Assembly: GCA_016784705.1 (NCBI GenBank) | Contig: JADHUD010000020.1 | Coordinates: 1-16,998, forward strand | Length of the DNA stretch: 16,998 nt | Source: Spirochaetia bacterium | GTDB lineage: Bacteria > Spirochaetota > Spirochaetia > JABMQR01 | Reading direction: 5' to 3' | Shown: in pieces, positions 1-6,204 of the stretch | How the letters are laid out: every line of letters starts with the position of its first letter | How positions within the stretch are numbered: position 1 is the first letter of the stretch | Made by a program: the position numbers and the translations under genes | Notes under the pieces: generated by a model | Told to the model about the DNA's origin: nothing | What the model saw: only the letters and a program-made list of their open reading frames with translations | The model's database searches: none

Positions 1-627
1 ATTTCCTACATACACGACACCCTGCTGGCCAAGGAGAGCTGCCTTCGCTTTTCCACCACTGTCATATGGTACCCATGTGGCTTTTATACCGGCATTTTTC
101 CATATTGCCTGGGCAGTCACATGATCTAGCCCGCCTGTTGCAGGTCCCACCCAAAGCTGTTTCCCGTTTTTAGCTTTTGCGTCCGCGACAATATCATCCC
201 AGGTTGTTACATCATTCTGGATATTTGTGATAACGCATTCCGGATCTATCTGCAGCATTGAAATCCAGTCAAACTCCTCGACGCTGATGTCAGTCTCAGT
301 ATTCGCCAGTTTAGAAACGACGGATTTTGTCATGTACATCAGGTTATATCCATCACTTGGCTGTTTTCGTGCGTATTCCAGAGCGACGATACCGCCCGCA
401 CCCGGCTTGTTCTCCACGACAATAGTTGCATCCGTATACTTGGAAGCCACATCGGTAAACTTCCGGGCCAGAATGTCTCCTGCTCCACCCGGGGCAAGGT
501 AGACGACCAGCTTAATTGGTTTTTCTGGAAAGTTATCTCCAGAACTTTCCGCCTGACCTTCAGCAAAAAGGGGGAAGGTCAGCAACATCATAATGACCAT
601 AAGTAGGGTAAAGGATACTCGTTTCAT
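1..627 (-). CDS. TctC-family tricarboxylate-binding protein, 3' end beyond window
   Basis: Periplasmic solute-binding subunit of a tripartite tricarboxylate transporter (TTT; TctC/Bug family), which delivers carboxylates to a TctAB membrane pair. The minus-strand frame is open from ATG at 627 to the window edge (209 codons), so only the N-terminal two thirds is seen. A signal peptide covers about residues 1-22 (basic start MKR, hydrophobic core, likely cut after LFA). It is followed by the family hallmark KPIKLVVYLAPGGAGDILAR, then VVENKPGAGG, and further on LWVGPATGG. AAGGAG at 635-640 lies 7 nt before the start and supports it. The gene is divergent from the exopolyphosphatase gene with a 202-bp gap. 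The TctA/TctB partners are not in the window and could lie to the left. The family call is firm; the substrate cannot be read. Confidence 0.9.
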   Translation of the reverse strand, partial: MKRVSFTLLMVIMMLLTFPLFAEGQAESSGDNFPEKPIKLVVYLAPGGAGDILARKFTDVASKYTDATIVVENKPGAGGIVALEYARKQPSDGYNLMYMTKSVVSKLANTETDISVEEFDWISMLQIDPECVITNIQNDVTTWDDIVADAKAKNGKQLWVGPATGGLDHVTAQAIWKNAGIKATWVPYDSGGKAKAALLGQQGVVYVGN

Positions 628-829
628 TTTGGGACTCCTTTGTCTAATTGTACTAACATCCTCATTGTCTACCTTAACCATCCTCCTGTAAAATAAATAA
701 TATTTATGTACACCATTAAAAAGATTGATAAATCGTGACTAACTCTTTCATTGACAACAAAAAACTTATGGGAGAAGCTTTACTGTAGCTGATTATTCAT
801 TAGGTGCAGTACCAATAAGGAGTGATGTT

Positions 830-1963
830 ATGAAAAGCACTAGTTTCAAGGAATTTCTGTTGAAGACAGGACCACATGGAGATTTTCGAAACTCGGGAGG
901 ATCTCTTGCCCGGTCTGTCGGTCAGACACAGCCGGTCATCGTGATTGGCAACGAAGCAGCCGATCTTGATTCAATGGCTTCGGCAGTGCTTTATGCCTAC
1001 TATCTCAATTATACTGATCCTGAAGTTACTGTGAGGCCTCTCATTCCAATACCTCGCGCCGATTTCAAGCTACGTACAGAAGCTGTGTATCTGTTCTCAA
1101 AAGCTGGGATACATGAGAACATGCTGAATTTCGTTGAGGATATTGACCTGAATAGTCTGGCAGCAAACGGCCGCCTTGGGCTGATTCTGACTGATCATAA
1201 CAAACCTGCTGCCGCCTACAAACATCTGAGTGAGCATATAGCCCGGATCATCGATCACCATGCAGACGAGCAGGCCTATCCGGATTCCGCTCAGACTGAT
1301 ATTCGGCCGGTGGGATCGGCTTGCACTATTGTTGCAGAATATTTCCTTGATAAAGCAAGGGATGTCATTGATCAATCTGTAAGCACACTGCTTCTTGGAA
1401 CAATTCTTCTGGATACCGTGAACCTGGATCCTGAAGCCGGTAGAGTGACTGATACGGACAGAAACGTTGCTAAACAGTTGATCAGCATGTCGGGAGAGGA
1501 CCAGCAGGCTTTGTTTGATGCGCTCCAGTTTGAGAAGTTCAATGTTTCACAGTTGAGCAGTTATGACCTTCTGCGAAAGGATTACAAAGAATGGCAGTTG
1601 GGGAAGATTATGTGCGGCATCGGCTCGGTATTGATGTCAGCTGAGAAATGGGTGGAAAAAGATCCTTCTATTGCTGAAGCTTTCAGAAAGTACAGTGATG
1701 AGCATGGGCTCGATGTACTCATATCCATGAACGCATTCACCAGTCCGGATTTTACCCGACATTTGGGTGTGTACGCGAAAAACCCTGCCGTCAGGCAGCA
1801 GTTGATATCATTTCTTGAAGCCTCTGACCTGCAGCTGGAACAGTTCAAGAACATATCGGATGAGGATGGCGTTGTCTTTTATAACCAGAAGAATCTGGGA
1901 ATATCCCGGAAAAAGCTCCAGCCGCTGTTGAAGGATTTCTTTGAACAGCATTCTGCACGTTGA
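830..1963 (+). CDS. PPX1/prune-type DHH exopolyphosphatase
   Basis: Cytoplasmic DHH-superfamily phosphoesterase of 377 aa, closest by eye to yeast exopolyphosphatase PPX1 and animal prune. Enzymes of this group release phosphate from the ends of polyphosphate using a metal cluster. Visible motifs are GNEAADLDSMASA (about 40-52; the PPX1/prune form of motif I, unlike the GHxxPDxD form of family II pyrophosphatases), IPRADFKLR (about 74-82), TDHN (121-124), the DHH triad IIDHHAD (about 140-146), GSACTIVAEYF (162-172) and LLGTILLDTVNLD (188-200). The remaining ~170 residues fit a DHHA2-type C-terminal domain. Start: AAGGAG at 817-822, 7 nt before ATG. The neighbouring Pit/DUF47 genes support a phosphate role. 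A manganese-dependent pyrophosphatase is the main alternative, but motif I argues against it. Confidence 0.85.
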   Translation: MKSTSFKEFLLKTGPHGDFRNSGGSLARSVGQTQPVIVIGNEAADLDSMASAVLYAYYLNYTDPEVTVRPLIPIPRADFKLRTEAVYLFSKAGIHENMLNFVEDIDLNSLAANGRLGLILTDHNKPAAAYKHLSEHIARIIDHHADEQAYPDSAQTDIRPVGSACTIVAEYFLDKARDVIDQSVSTLLLGTILLDTVNLDPEAGRVTDTDRNVAKQLISMSGEDQQALFDALQFEKFNVSQLSSYDLLRKDYKEWQLGKIMCGIGSVLMSAEKWVEKDPSIAEAFRKYSDEHGLDVLISMNAFTSPDFTRHLGVYAKNPAVRQQLISFLEASDLQLEQFKNISDEDGVVFYNQKNLGISRKKLQPLLKDFFEQHSAR

Positions 1964-1969
1964 GCACGA

Positions 1970-2914
1970 CTAGACATACTGCTGATCAGCACTGGAGTGA
2001 TCTGATAACGTGAGCATAGAAGGGAAGCTGCAGGAGCACATATGGTTGAAGTAGAGTTCAAGAGAGGGAGAAAACTTCTTGTTTTTATTGTAAATGAGCA
2101 GGATGTACCGATAGACGGTAACTCCTTCGACCTTCAGTTTCTTCAGCAGCCCGAGTTCAACGTCCTTCTGAATCTCAAGACTGCTGAAGAAAGAAATTCC
2201 CAGGTTATTGCTGACCATATTCTTGATCATTGATTTGTTATCTACTTCATAGGCTAGTCGGTAGGGAATAGAGAACTTGTGGAAAAACGTATCGACGGCA
2301 TTCCGTGTGACGGTGTTCCGCAGAGCCGCGATGACAGGCTGATCAGCAAGTTCCTCGACGGCTATGTGAGATCTTCCCGCAAAGGGATGGTCTTTACCTA
2401 CGGCAATCACAACCTCATCGGTGAACAGGAGCCTGCTTTCAAGACAATCGTCACTGACTGCTTTCTCACTTGATCCGATGATGCCTAAATCGAGCTTCTG
2501 CTTCTTCACCATGGATATAGTATCATGACTGTTTGTGCACTCGATAGAAATGGTGATGGAGGGATGCTTCTTGAGAAAAGCGGACAGGCATTGAGGAACT
2601 ATGCGGGATCCAGGAAACTTGCTCACTCCGAGTTGAATTGTCCCGTGTTCCTTATCCTTGAGCATGTTGAGCGCAAGATGTGAATCCTCGAATGTCTCCA
2701 GCAATGAGTACGCATACGGAAGAAGCGCACGTCCCGCGACAGTGAGTTGTATATTCCTCCCCACCCGGTCGAACAGCTTGATGCCGTACTCATATTCAAG
2801 ATCCTTGATATGGGCGCTTACTGCCGGTTGTGTCAGGTACAGTTCTTCCGCGGCGCGGCTGACGCTCAGCAACTTGGAGACCTTGGTAAAAGACTTAATT
2901 TTATACAGCTCCAC
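1970..2914 (-). CDS. LysR-family transcriptional regulator
   Basis: LysR-type regulator of 314 aa. The N-terminal winged helix-turn-helix (residues 1-60) contains the typical SRAAEELYLTQPAVSAHIKDLE followed by GIKLFDRVGR. The rest matches the LysR effector-binding domain (about 90-295), with GTIQLGVSKFPGSRIVP at its start and NLGISFFSS near the end. The start is GTG at 2914, preceded by AAGGAAGG about 5 nt upstream; it yields the normal LysR N-terminus MELYKIKSF. The gene is divergent from the DUF47-Pit operon (119-bp gap) and its stop lies 6 bp from that of the exopolyphosphatase gene, so it sits in the middle of the phosphate module. Regulation of the Pit operon or of itself is an inference from position. 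The last ~25 residues (CSCSFPSMLTLSDHSS) are an unremarkable tail. The effector is unknown. Confidence 0.9.
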   Translation of the reverse strand: MELYKIKSFTKVSKLLSVSRAAEELYLTQPAVSAHIKDLEYEYGIKLFDRVGRNIQLTVAGRALLPYAYSLLETFEDSHLALNMLKDKEHGTIQLGVSKFPGSRIVPQCLSAFLKKHPSITISIECTNSHDTISMVKKQKLDLGIIGSSEKAVSDDCLESRLLFTDEVVIAVGKDHPFAGRSHIAVEELADQPVIAALRNTVTRNAVDTFFHKFSIPYRLAYEVDNKSMIKNMVSNNLGISFFSSLEIQKDVELGLLKKLKVEGVTVYRYILLIYNKNKKFSPSLELYFNHMCSCSFPSMLTLSDHSSADQQYV

Positions 2915-2920
2915 TGGTGA

Positions 2921-2934
2921 CCTTCCTTGGAAGG
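2921..2934. promoter_or_regulatory. Perfect inverted repeat at LysR ribosome-binding site
   Basis: CCTTCC-TT-GGAAGG has 6-bp arms and a 2-nt centre, and lies immediately upstream of the LysR GTG start, covering its Shine-Dalgarno. It could be a protein-binding site for autoregulation. The 2-nt centre is too small for a stable RNA loop without opening base pairs. It may also be a by-product of the purine-rich ribosome site. Confidence 0.3.
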
Positions 2935-2966
2935 ATCTGAACGATAACCTTCTCTTATAACCTCAA

Positions 2967-2982
2967 TAATGATAATTGATTA
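2967..2982. promoter_or_regulatory. Candidate LysR-box in the divergent lysR/pit gap
   Basis: TAAT-N8-ATTA dyad in an AT-rich stretch between the divergent LysR gene and the DUF47-Pit operon. It also contains a T-N11-A spacing (T2970 to A2982), the minimal LysR-box pattern. AT-rich DNA gives such matches easily, so position is the main support. Confidence 0.25.
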
Positions 2983-3033
2983 GACGCCATAAAACAAGGG
3001 CAGTACGATGATAGAATCTAAAGGAGTTAATCA

Positions 3034-3687
3034 ATGAAGGTATTTTTCAGTAAAGCAAAAGCCATAGAAGCTGATATTGATAAGTTTCTGGACAATATTT
3101 CTGAAGTAGCCATGTCATTCAAGCAGGGGTTTGTCGAGTATCAGAACAATCGGCTGGAAGAGTTCGAGGAGCGAAGCAACATTGTACGCCGGATCGAACG
3201 GGAAAGTGATGATGTACGTAGAAGAATCAAGATTACGCTTTATAAAGAGCTGCTCATTCCCGATGCCAGAGGTGATGTGCTGGGATTGATCGAAAATCTT
3301 GACAATGTAATCGATAAAGCTCATGCAGTCCTTATGCAGATATCCATCGAGAAGCCGATTATCAGGGAAGAGTTCAAAGATGATTTCCTGCAGTTGGCTG
3401 AGGCTTCGAGTAGGAGTTCGCTTGAGCTAGTATCTGCCTCAAGAGCATTTTTTCGAGATATATCACATGTCGCTGACTTTCTGAATAAAGTCCATCACTG
3501 GGAGCATGAGGCAGATATCATTGAGGAGAGGATAAAGCGCCGAGCGTTTGCAGAGGAAACAGATATTCCGAAATTCAGTTTGCGTATTCATGTACGTTAT
3601 TTTGCTGAAAAGATTTCCCAGTTAGCTGATGAGGCTGAAGCAGTCGCTGAGCGTCTTGAAGTATATACCATAAAACGGAGCATATGA
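3034..3687 (+). CDS. DUF47 (PhoU-like) Pit accessory protein
   Basis: A 217-aa, almost entirely helical and charged protein of the DUF47/PhoU-like family, which is regularly encoded next to Pit phosphate permeases. It is thought to regulate Pit activity at the cytoplasmic face of the membrane. It starts MKVFFSKAKAIEADIDKFL, then has the two-bundle helix pattern with metal-ligand-like acidic segments (RRIERESDDVRRRIKITLYKELL at about 51-73; HHWEHEADIIEERIKRRAF at about 152-170). LIPDARGDVLGLIENLDNVIDKAH (about 73-96) is a family hallmark. The start is set by AAGGAG at 3021-3026, 7 nt before ATG. The stop overlaps the start of the permease gene, so the two are translationally coupled. There is no membrane segment. 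The family call is strong by sequence and context. Confidence 0.9.
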   Translation: MKVFFSKAKAIEADIDKFLDNISEVAMSFKQGFVEYQNNRLEEFEERSNIVRRIERESDDVRRRIKITLYKELLIPDARGDVLGLIENLDNVIDKAHAVLMQISIEKPIIREEFKDDFLQLAEASSRSSLELVSASRAFFRDISHVADFLNKVHHWEHEADIIEERIKRRAFAEETDIPKFSLRIHVRYFAEKISQLADEAEAVAERLEVYTIKRSI

Positions 3688-4739
3688 TGCTGGTTGTACT
3701 CATTTTCCTGACCAGTGGGCTGTTTCTTGGATGGTCCCTGGGCGCCAATGATGCAGCAAATGTATGGGGAACAGCCGTCGGCACGCGAGTGGTGAGATTC
3801 AAAGTTGCTGCAATTTTCTGCAGCGTCTTCGTGATCATCGGTGCTGTTGTCAGCGGTACCGGGGCATCTCATACCCTGGGGAAACTCGGTTCAATTTCCG
3901 CACTCCCCGGAGCATTCACCGTCGCTCTTGCAGCCGCGCTGGCTGTTTACTGGATGACAAAGGCTGCGCTCCCAGTGTCAACATCACAGGCTATTGTGGG
4001 ATCCATCATCGGCTGGAATCTCTTTTCCGGAACACACATCGATGTGCAGGCCCTGCAGAAAATAGTCGGGACTTGGTTATTCTCCCCGATACTGACTGCT
4101 GTGTTCGCAATTATTCTCTATCATATTATCTCACGTCTGCTGAAGCGTGTGAAAATACATCTGCTTCGTCTGGACGGTTGGACACGGCTCCTGTTGATCG
4201 CAGCAGGAGCTTTTGGATCGTACAGCCTCGGCGCCAACAATATTGCGAATGTAATGGGGGTTTTCATCGAAAGCACCAGTGAGGTGTTCCAGGATTTCTC
4301 TCTGGCAGGATTAGTACGTATAACGGGGGTTCAACAGCTGTTCTTCCTGGGTGGGATTGCTATAGCTGTCGGAGTATTCACCTATTCAAAACGTGTTATG
4401 TATACCGTCGGTTCGGATATCTACAAACTGTCCCCCATCACAGCTTTTATTGTCGTCCTTTCCAGTGCAATCGTTCTGTTTCTGTTTGCCTCCCAGGGTT
4501 TGAAGGATTTTCTTGTATCGCAGAATCTTCCCTCTTTTCCCCTGGTTCCTGTTTCAAGTTCGCAGTCCATTGTCGGTGGAGTTATCGGTGTGGGTATTGC
4601 GCGGGGGGGCAGGAATCTGAATCTGAAGATTATCGGGAAAATCGGGCTCGGCTGGATAGCTACACCGATTATTGCTGCTTTGATTTCGGTGGTATGTCTA
4701 TACATCGTGCAGAATGTATTCGATCTGCCGGTATTTTAA
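3684..4739 (+). CDS. pit: Pit-family inorganic phosphate permease
   Basis: Low-affinity phosphate transporter of the PiT family (PF01384), a polytopic membrane protein of about 351 aa. Both halves of the internally duplicated family carry the signature: SLGANDAANVWGTAVGTRVV near residues 18-37 and SLGANNIANVMG near 180-191. A second motif is also duplicated: LPVSTSQAIVGSIIGW near 95-110 and VPVSSSQSIVGGVIGVG near 288-304. In many PiT proteins the Gln of these motifs is His (PVSTTH), so this is a Gln subtype. ATG at 3684 overlaps the DUF47 stop (ATGA); a second ATG at 3687 is better spaced (6 nt) from GGAG at 3677-3680, so the true N-terminus may be one residue shorter. Phosphate/cation symport is known for the family. 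Confidence 0.93.
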   Translation: MMLVVLIFLTSGLFLGWSLGANDAANVWGTAVGTRVVRFKVAAIFCSVFVIIGAVVSGTGASHTLGKLGSISALPGAFTVALAAALAVYWMTKAALPVSTSQAIVGSIIGWNLFSGTHIDVQALQKIVGTWLFSPILTAVFAIILYHIISRLLKRVKIHLLRLDGWTRLLLIAAGAFGSYSLGANNIANVMGVFIESTSEVFQDFSLAGLVRITGVQQLFFLGGIAIAVGVFTYSKRVMYTVGSDIYKLSPITAFIVVLSSAIVLFLFASQGLKDFLVSQNLPSFPLVPVSSSQSIVGGVIGVGIARGGRNLNLKIIGKIGLGWIATPIIAALISVVCLYIVQNVFDLPVF

Positions 4740-4761
4740 ATTTTTTTACAAGGAGTCATGT

Positions 4762-5403
4762 ATGAGTAAGGAAAAACTTGAAGTTGGAGCTGCTTCCGCT
4801 CCGCGGTTTGAGTTCAGAACATTCGGAAGAGCATTTGAACAGCAGTCATTCAGGATGGCAAGGCTTTCTATGCCGGTACCTGAAAAAGTCTGGGAGCGCC
4901 GGTCCGAAGAGATCTACATTGTATCCGCAGCGAATGATATCAACAATACAAAGATCCGGAACGGGAAGATGGATATCAAGACCTTCGTTCAGGAGAAGCA
5001 GGGTCTTGAACAGTGGAATCCGCTGATGAAAGGGGAATTCCCTATAGGCAAAGAGGTCCTGACTGGAGAAGTCTTCCCCGCATTCCAGGTCGAGATGCCC
5101 TCATTGAACAAGCAGACGTATACGCTGGATGAGTTTTTGGACATGATCAAAGCAAATCCCCAACTGCAGGCAGTGAAAGTCGAAAAGCAGCGCTTCGGTT
5201 ATATGGTCAATGATACGATCTGTGAAATTGCAAATGTCTGGATCAATGGCGCAAAACTGGTCACTTTGAACAGTGAATCAACTGTAATTGATGATATTCT
5301 GAAAACAATAGATGATGTAGGATTGAAAGGGAATGAGAATATCAACTATCTGCAGGCGATCAAGAGAGTGATCGGAATGATCGACGCTCCACTGGCTAAT
5401 TGA
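4762..5403 (+). CDS. Putative CYTH-like (triphosphate tunnel) protein in the Pit operon
   Basis: A 213-aa soluble protein. No certain family can be named, but the layout resembles CYTH/triphosphate-tunnel proteins, whose beta strands line a tunnel with Lys, Arg and acidic side chains that bind triphosphate or polyphosphate. Relevant segments: FEFRTFG (about 16-22; the classic ExExK is not intact), SEEIYIVS (48-55), NTKIRNGKMDIKTFVQ (62-77; compare the usual LRIR…LxxK strands), GLEQWNPLMKGEFP (81-94), VKVEKQRFGYMV (138-149) and CEIANVWINGAKLVTLNSES (153-172; compare the late strand pair ending in ExE). ATG 4762 is preferred: AAGGAG at 4750-4755 lies 6 nt upstream. An in-frame ATG at 4714 lies inside the pit gene and has no ribosome site. 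The gene is 22 bp after pit, last in the operon. CYTH assignment is an inference. Confidence 0.5.
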   Translation: MSKEKLEVGAASAPRFEFRTFGRAFEQQSFRMARLSMPVPEKVWERRSEEIYIVSAANDINNTKIRNGKMDIKTFVQEKQGLEQWNPLMKGEFPIGKEVLTGEVFPAFQVEMPSLNKQTYTLDEFLDMIKANPQLQAVKVEKQRFGYMVNDTICEIANVWINGAKLVTLNSESTVIDDILKTIDDVGLKGNENINYLQAIKRVIGMIDAPLAN

Positions 5404-5413
5404 GGGTCATCGT

Positions 5414-5442
5414 GGGGCACGCACAATGGTGCCCCCAGTTTT
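5414..5442 (+). terminator. Intrinsic terminator of the DUF47-pit-CYTH-like operon
   Basis: GGGGCAC (5414-5420) pairs perfectly with GTGCCCC (5429-5435) around an 8-nt loop and is followed by CAG and TTTT. It begins 10 bp after the stop of the last operon gene. The T-run is short, so efficiency is uncertain. Confidence 0.7.
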
Positions 5443-5462
5443 AAGACTGAATTACTGTGAAA

Positions 5463-5606
5463 GTCAACCAGTTTTTTCACTGGTAAGGTAAGCAATTTTT
5501 ACCAGGGGTTGGTAAGGTATTTTTTCTTAACTCTAATAATTAATTTTTTCTTAACGACGGTAAGGAGTTTTTTCAGAGGTATGGTAAGCAGTTTTTCTCT
5601 GACTGA
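5463..5606. repeat. Six degenerate 24-bp tandem repeats at the IS21 end
   Basis: Units begin at 5463, 5487, 5511, 5535, 5559 and 5583. Each carries a run of five or six T at the same phase (T-runs begin at 5472, 5496, 5520, 5544, 5568, 5592; exactly 24 bp apart). Units 2, 3, 5 and 6 start GGTAAG, giving a pattern GGTAAG-N3-TTTTT. Units 3 and 4 share TTTTTTCTTAAC. A seventh GGTAAG occurs at 5619 without the T-run. Likely IstA binding sites. Confidence 0.75.
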
Positions 5607-5614
5607 AGATACTC

Positions 5615-5992
5615 CTATGGTAAGGGTAATTCTTTGTGCTGATGTTTCATTCGGTATGATTGACCCTTCAGTGAAAAGCCTCTTGCATTGTAAAGGAAAC
5701 GATCAAGCAGAGCTGTAGCTAAAACTCTGTCACCTAGCAACTCAGCCCATTCACTGACATCTTTGTTTGAAGTGATGATGATTGAGGTTCGTTCATACAG
5801 GTTGCTTACAAGAGTGAAGAAGGCATTTGCCTGATCTCTCGTGATTGGAAGAAAACCTATCTCATCAATGATGAGAACCTGACATTTATTGATCCTACGA
5901 AGCCTGAAAGCTGCTTTTCTATTCGTTTTTTCCTGTTCGATCAGCGACATCAGAGAGGACATTCGTTCAAAACAAACGGTGTATAGGTCCAC
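5615..5992 (-). pseudogene. istB: istB remnant (IS21 helper ATPase, C-terminal half)
   Basis: C-terminal ~125 residues of IstB, the AAA+ ATPase that assists the IS21 transposase IstA. Clear IstB features are SSLMSLIEQEKTNRKAAFRL, the Walker B segment VLIIDEIGFLPIT, FFTLVSNLYERTSIIITSN (sensor 1 region), WAELLGDRVLATALLDRFL and the ending GFSLKGQSYRMK. The N-terminal half with the Walker A loop (GxxGxGKT) is absent, so ATP binding is impossible and the gene is non-functional. The frame stays open upstream past GTG 5992, but those residues (…SSSFLRRVDL) do not resemble IstB, placing the break at about 5980-5992. The natural stop is at 5615, just inside the 24-bp repeat end. No istA is seen. Confidence 0.85.
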
Positions 5993-6204
5993 CCTCCGAA
6001 GAAATGAGGATGAGACTGCTGCAGTTTCTTCGAAGCCGCGGATATTCCATTGATTTCTTTGTTTGTTCAGATCAGAAAATTGATCACACTCCTCTTTTAC
6101 AATCCGGTATTGAGGTTTTTCCGGTAATAGAATTCGGCCCTGTTATAATTCATGCTGATAGACCTGTGGGGATATCTTGTAAGGAGCCTCTGGATGCAAT
6201 TTAA
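5992..6204 (+). pseudogene. 3' tail of a gene beheaded at the IS21 junction
   Basis: A plus-strand frame ending in TAA at 6202-6204 encodes MRMRLLQFLRSRGYSIDFFVCSD…LLQSGIEVFPVIEFGPVIIHADRP from ATG 6004. The frame is open further left into the IS remnant. There is no Shine-Dalgarno before ATG 6004. The next gene starts at 6194, inside this frame, with its AAGGAG at 6181-6186. An 11-nt stop/start overlap of this kind is typical of neighbouring genes in an operon, so this looks like the end of a longer upstream gene cut off by the insertion or a later deletion. The fragment is not recognised. The neighbouring DUF4129-like gene would fit a MoxR/DUF58-type cluster, but nothing in the fragment proves that. 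Confidence 0.5.

Larger units (their letters stand above)
5456..5992 (-). mobile_element. Truncated IS21-family element (one end plus istB fragment)
   Basis: What remains is one terminus, starting at about TGTGAAAGTC (5456) and made of six 24-bp repeats, followed inward by the C-terminal part of istB on the minus strand. In IS21 elements istB is the second gene and lies next to one end that carries several transposase-binding repeats, which matches this layout. The istB N-terminus, all of istA and the other terminus are missing. The element is therefore a dead remnant; recognisable istB homology stops at about 5980-5992. Confidence 0.75.

Noticed and set aside
627..681. An in-frame ATG at 681 with AGGAGG directly before it, as a longer start for the TctC protein
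   Set aside because: The ribosome site has no spacing to that ATG and the extension (MVKVDNEDV…) would precede the signal peptide; ATG 627 has AAGGAG at 7 nt.
751..784. TTGACA at 751-756 as the -35 of the exopolyphosphatase promoter
   Set aside because: No -10-like hexamer lies 16-19 nt downstream; the nearest candidates are 22 or more nt away.
2042..2473. Two plus-strand open frames opposite the LysR gene
   Set aside because: They are antisense to a clear LysR coding sequence, lack ribosome sites and resemble nothing.
3764..4282. 172-residue open frame inside the pit gene
   Set aside because: It is in another frame of a clear Pit permease, Arg/Cys/Ser-rich and without a ribosome site.
4421..4705. 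Open frame antisense to the 3' part of pit
   Set aside because: Pro/Arg-rich shadow of the coding strand with no start signals.
5463..5606. CRISPR array
   Set aside because: The 24-bp units are tandem and degenerate with no unique spacers between conserved repeats, and they adjoin istB; an IS21 terminus explains them.
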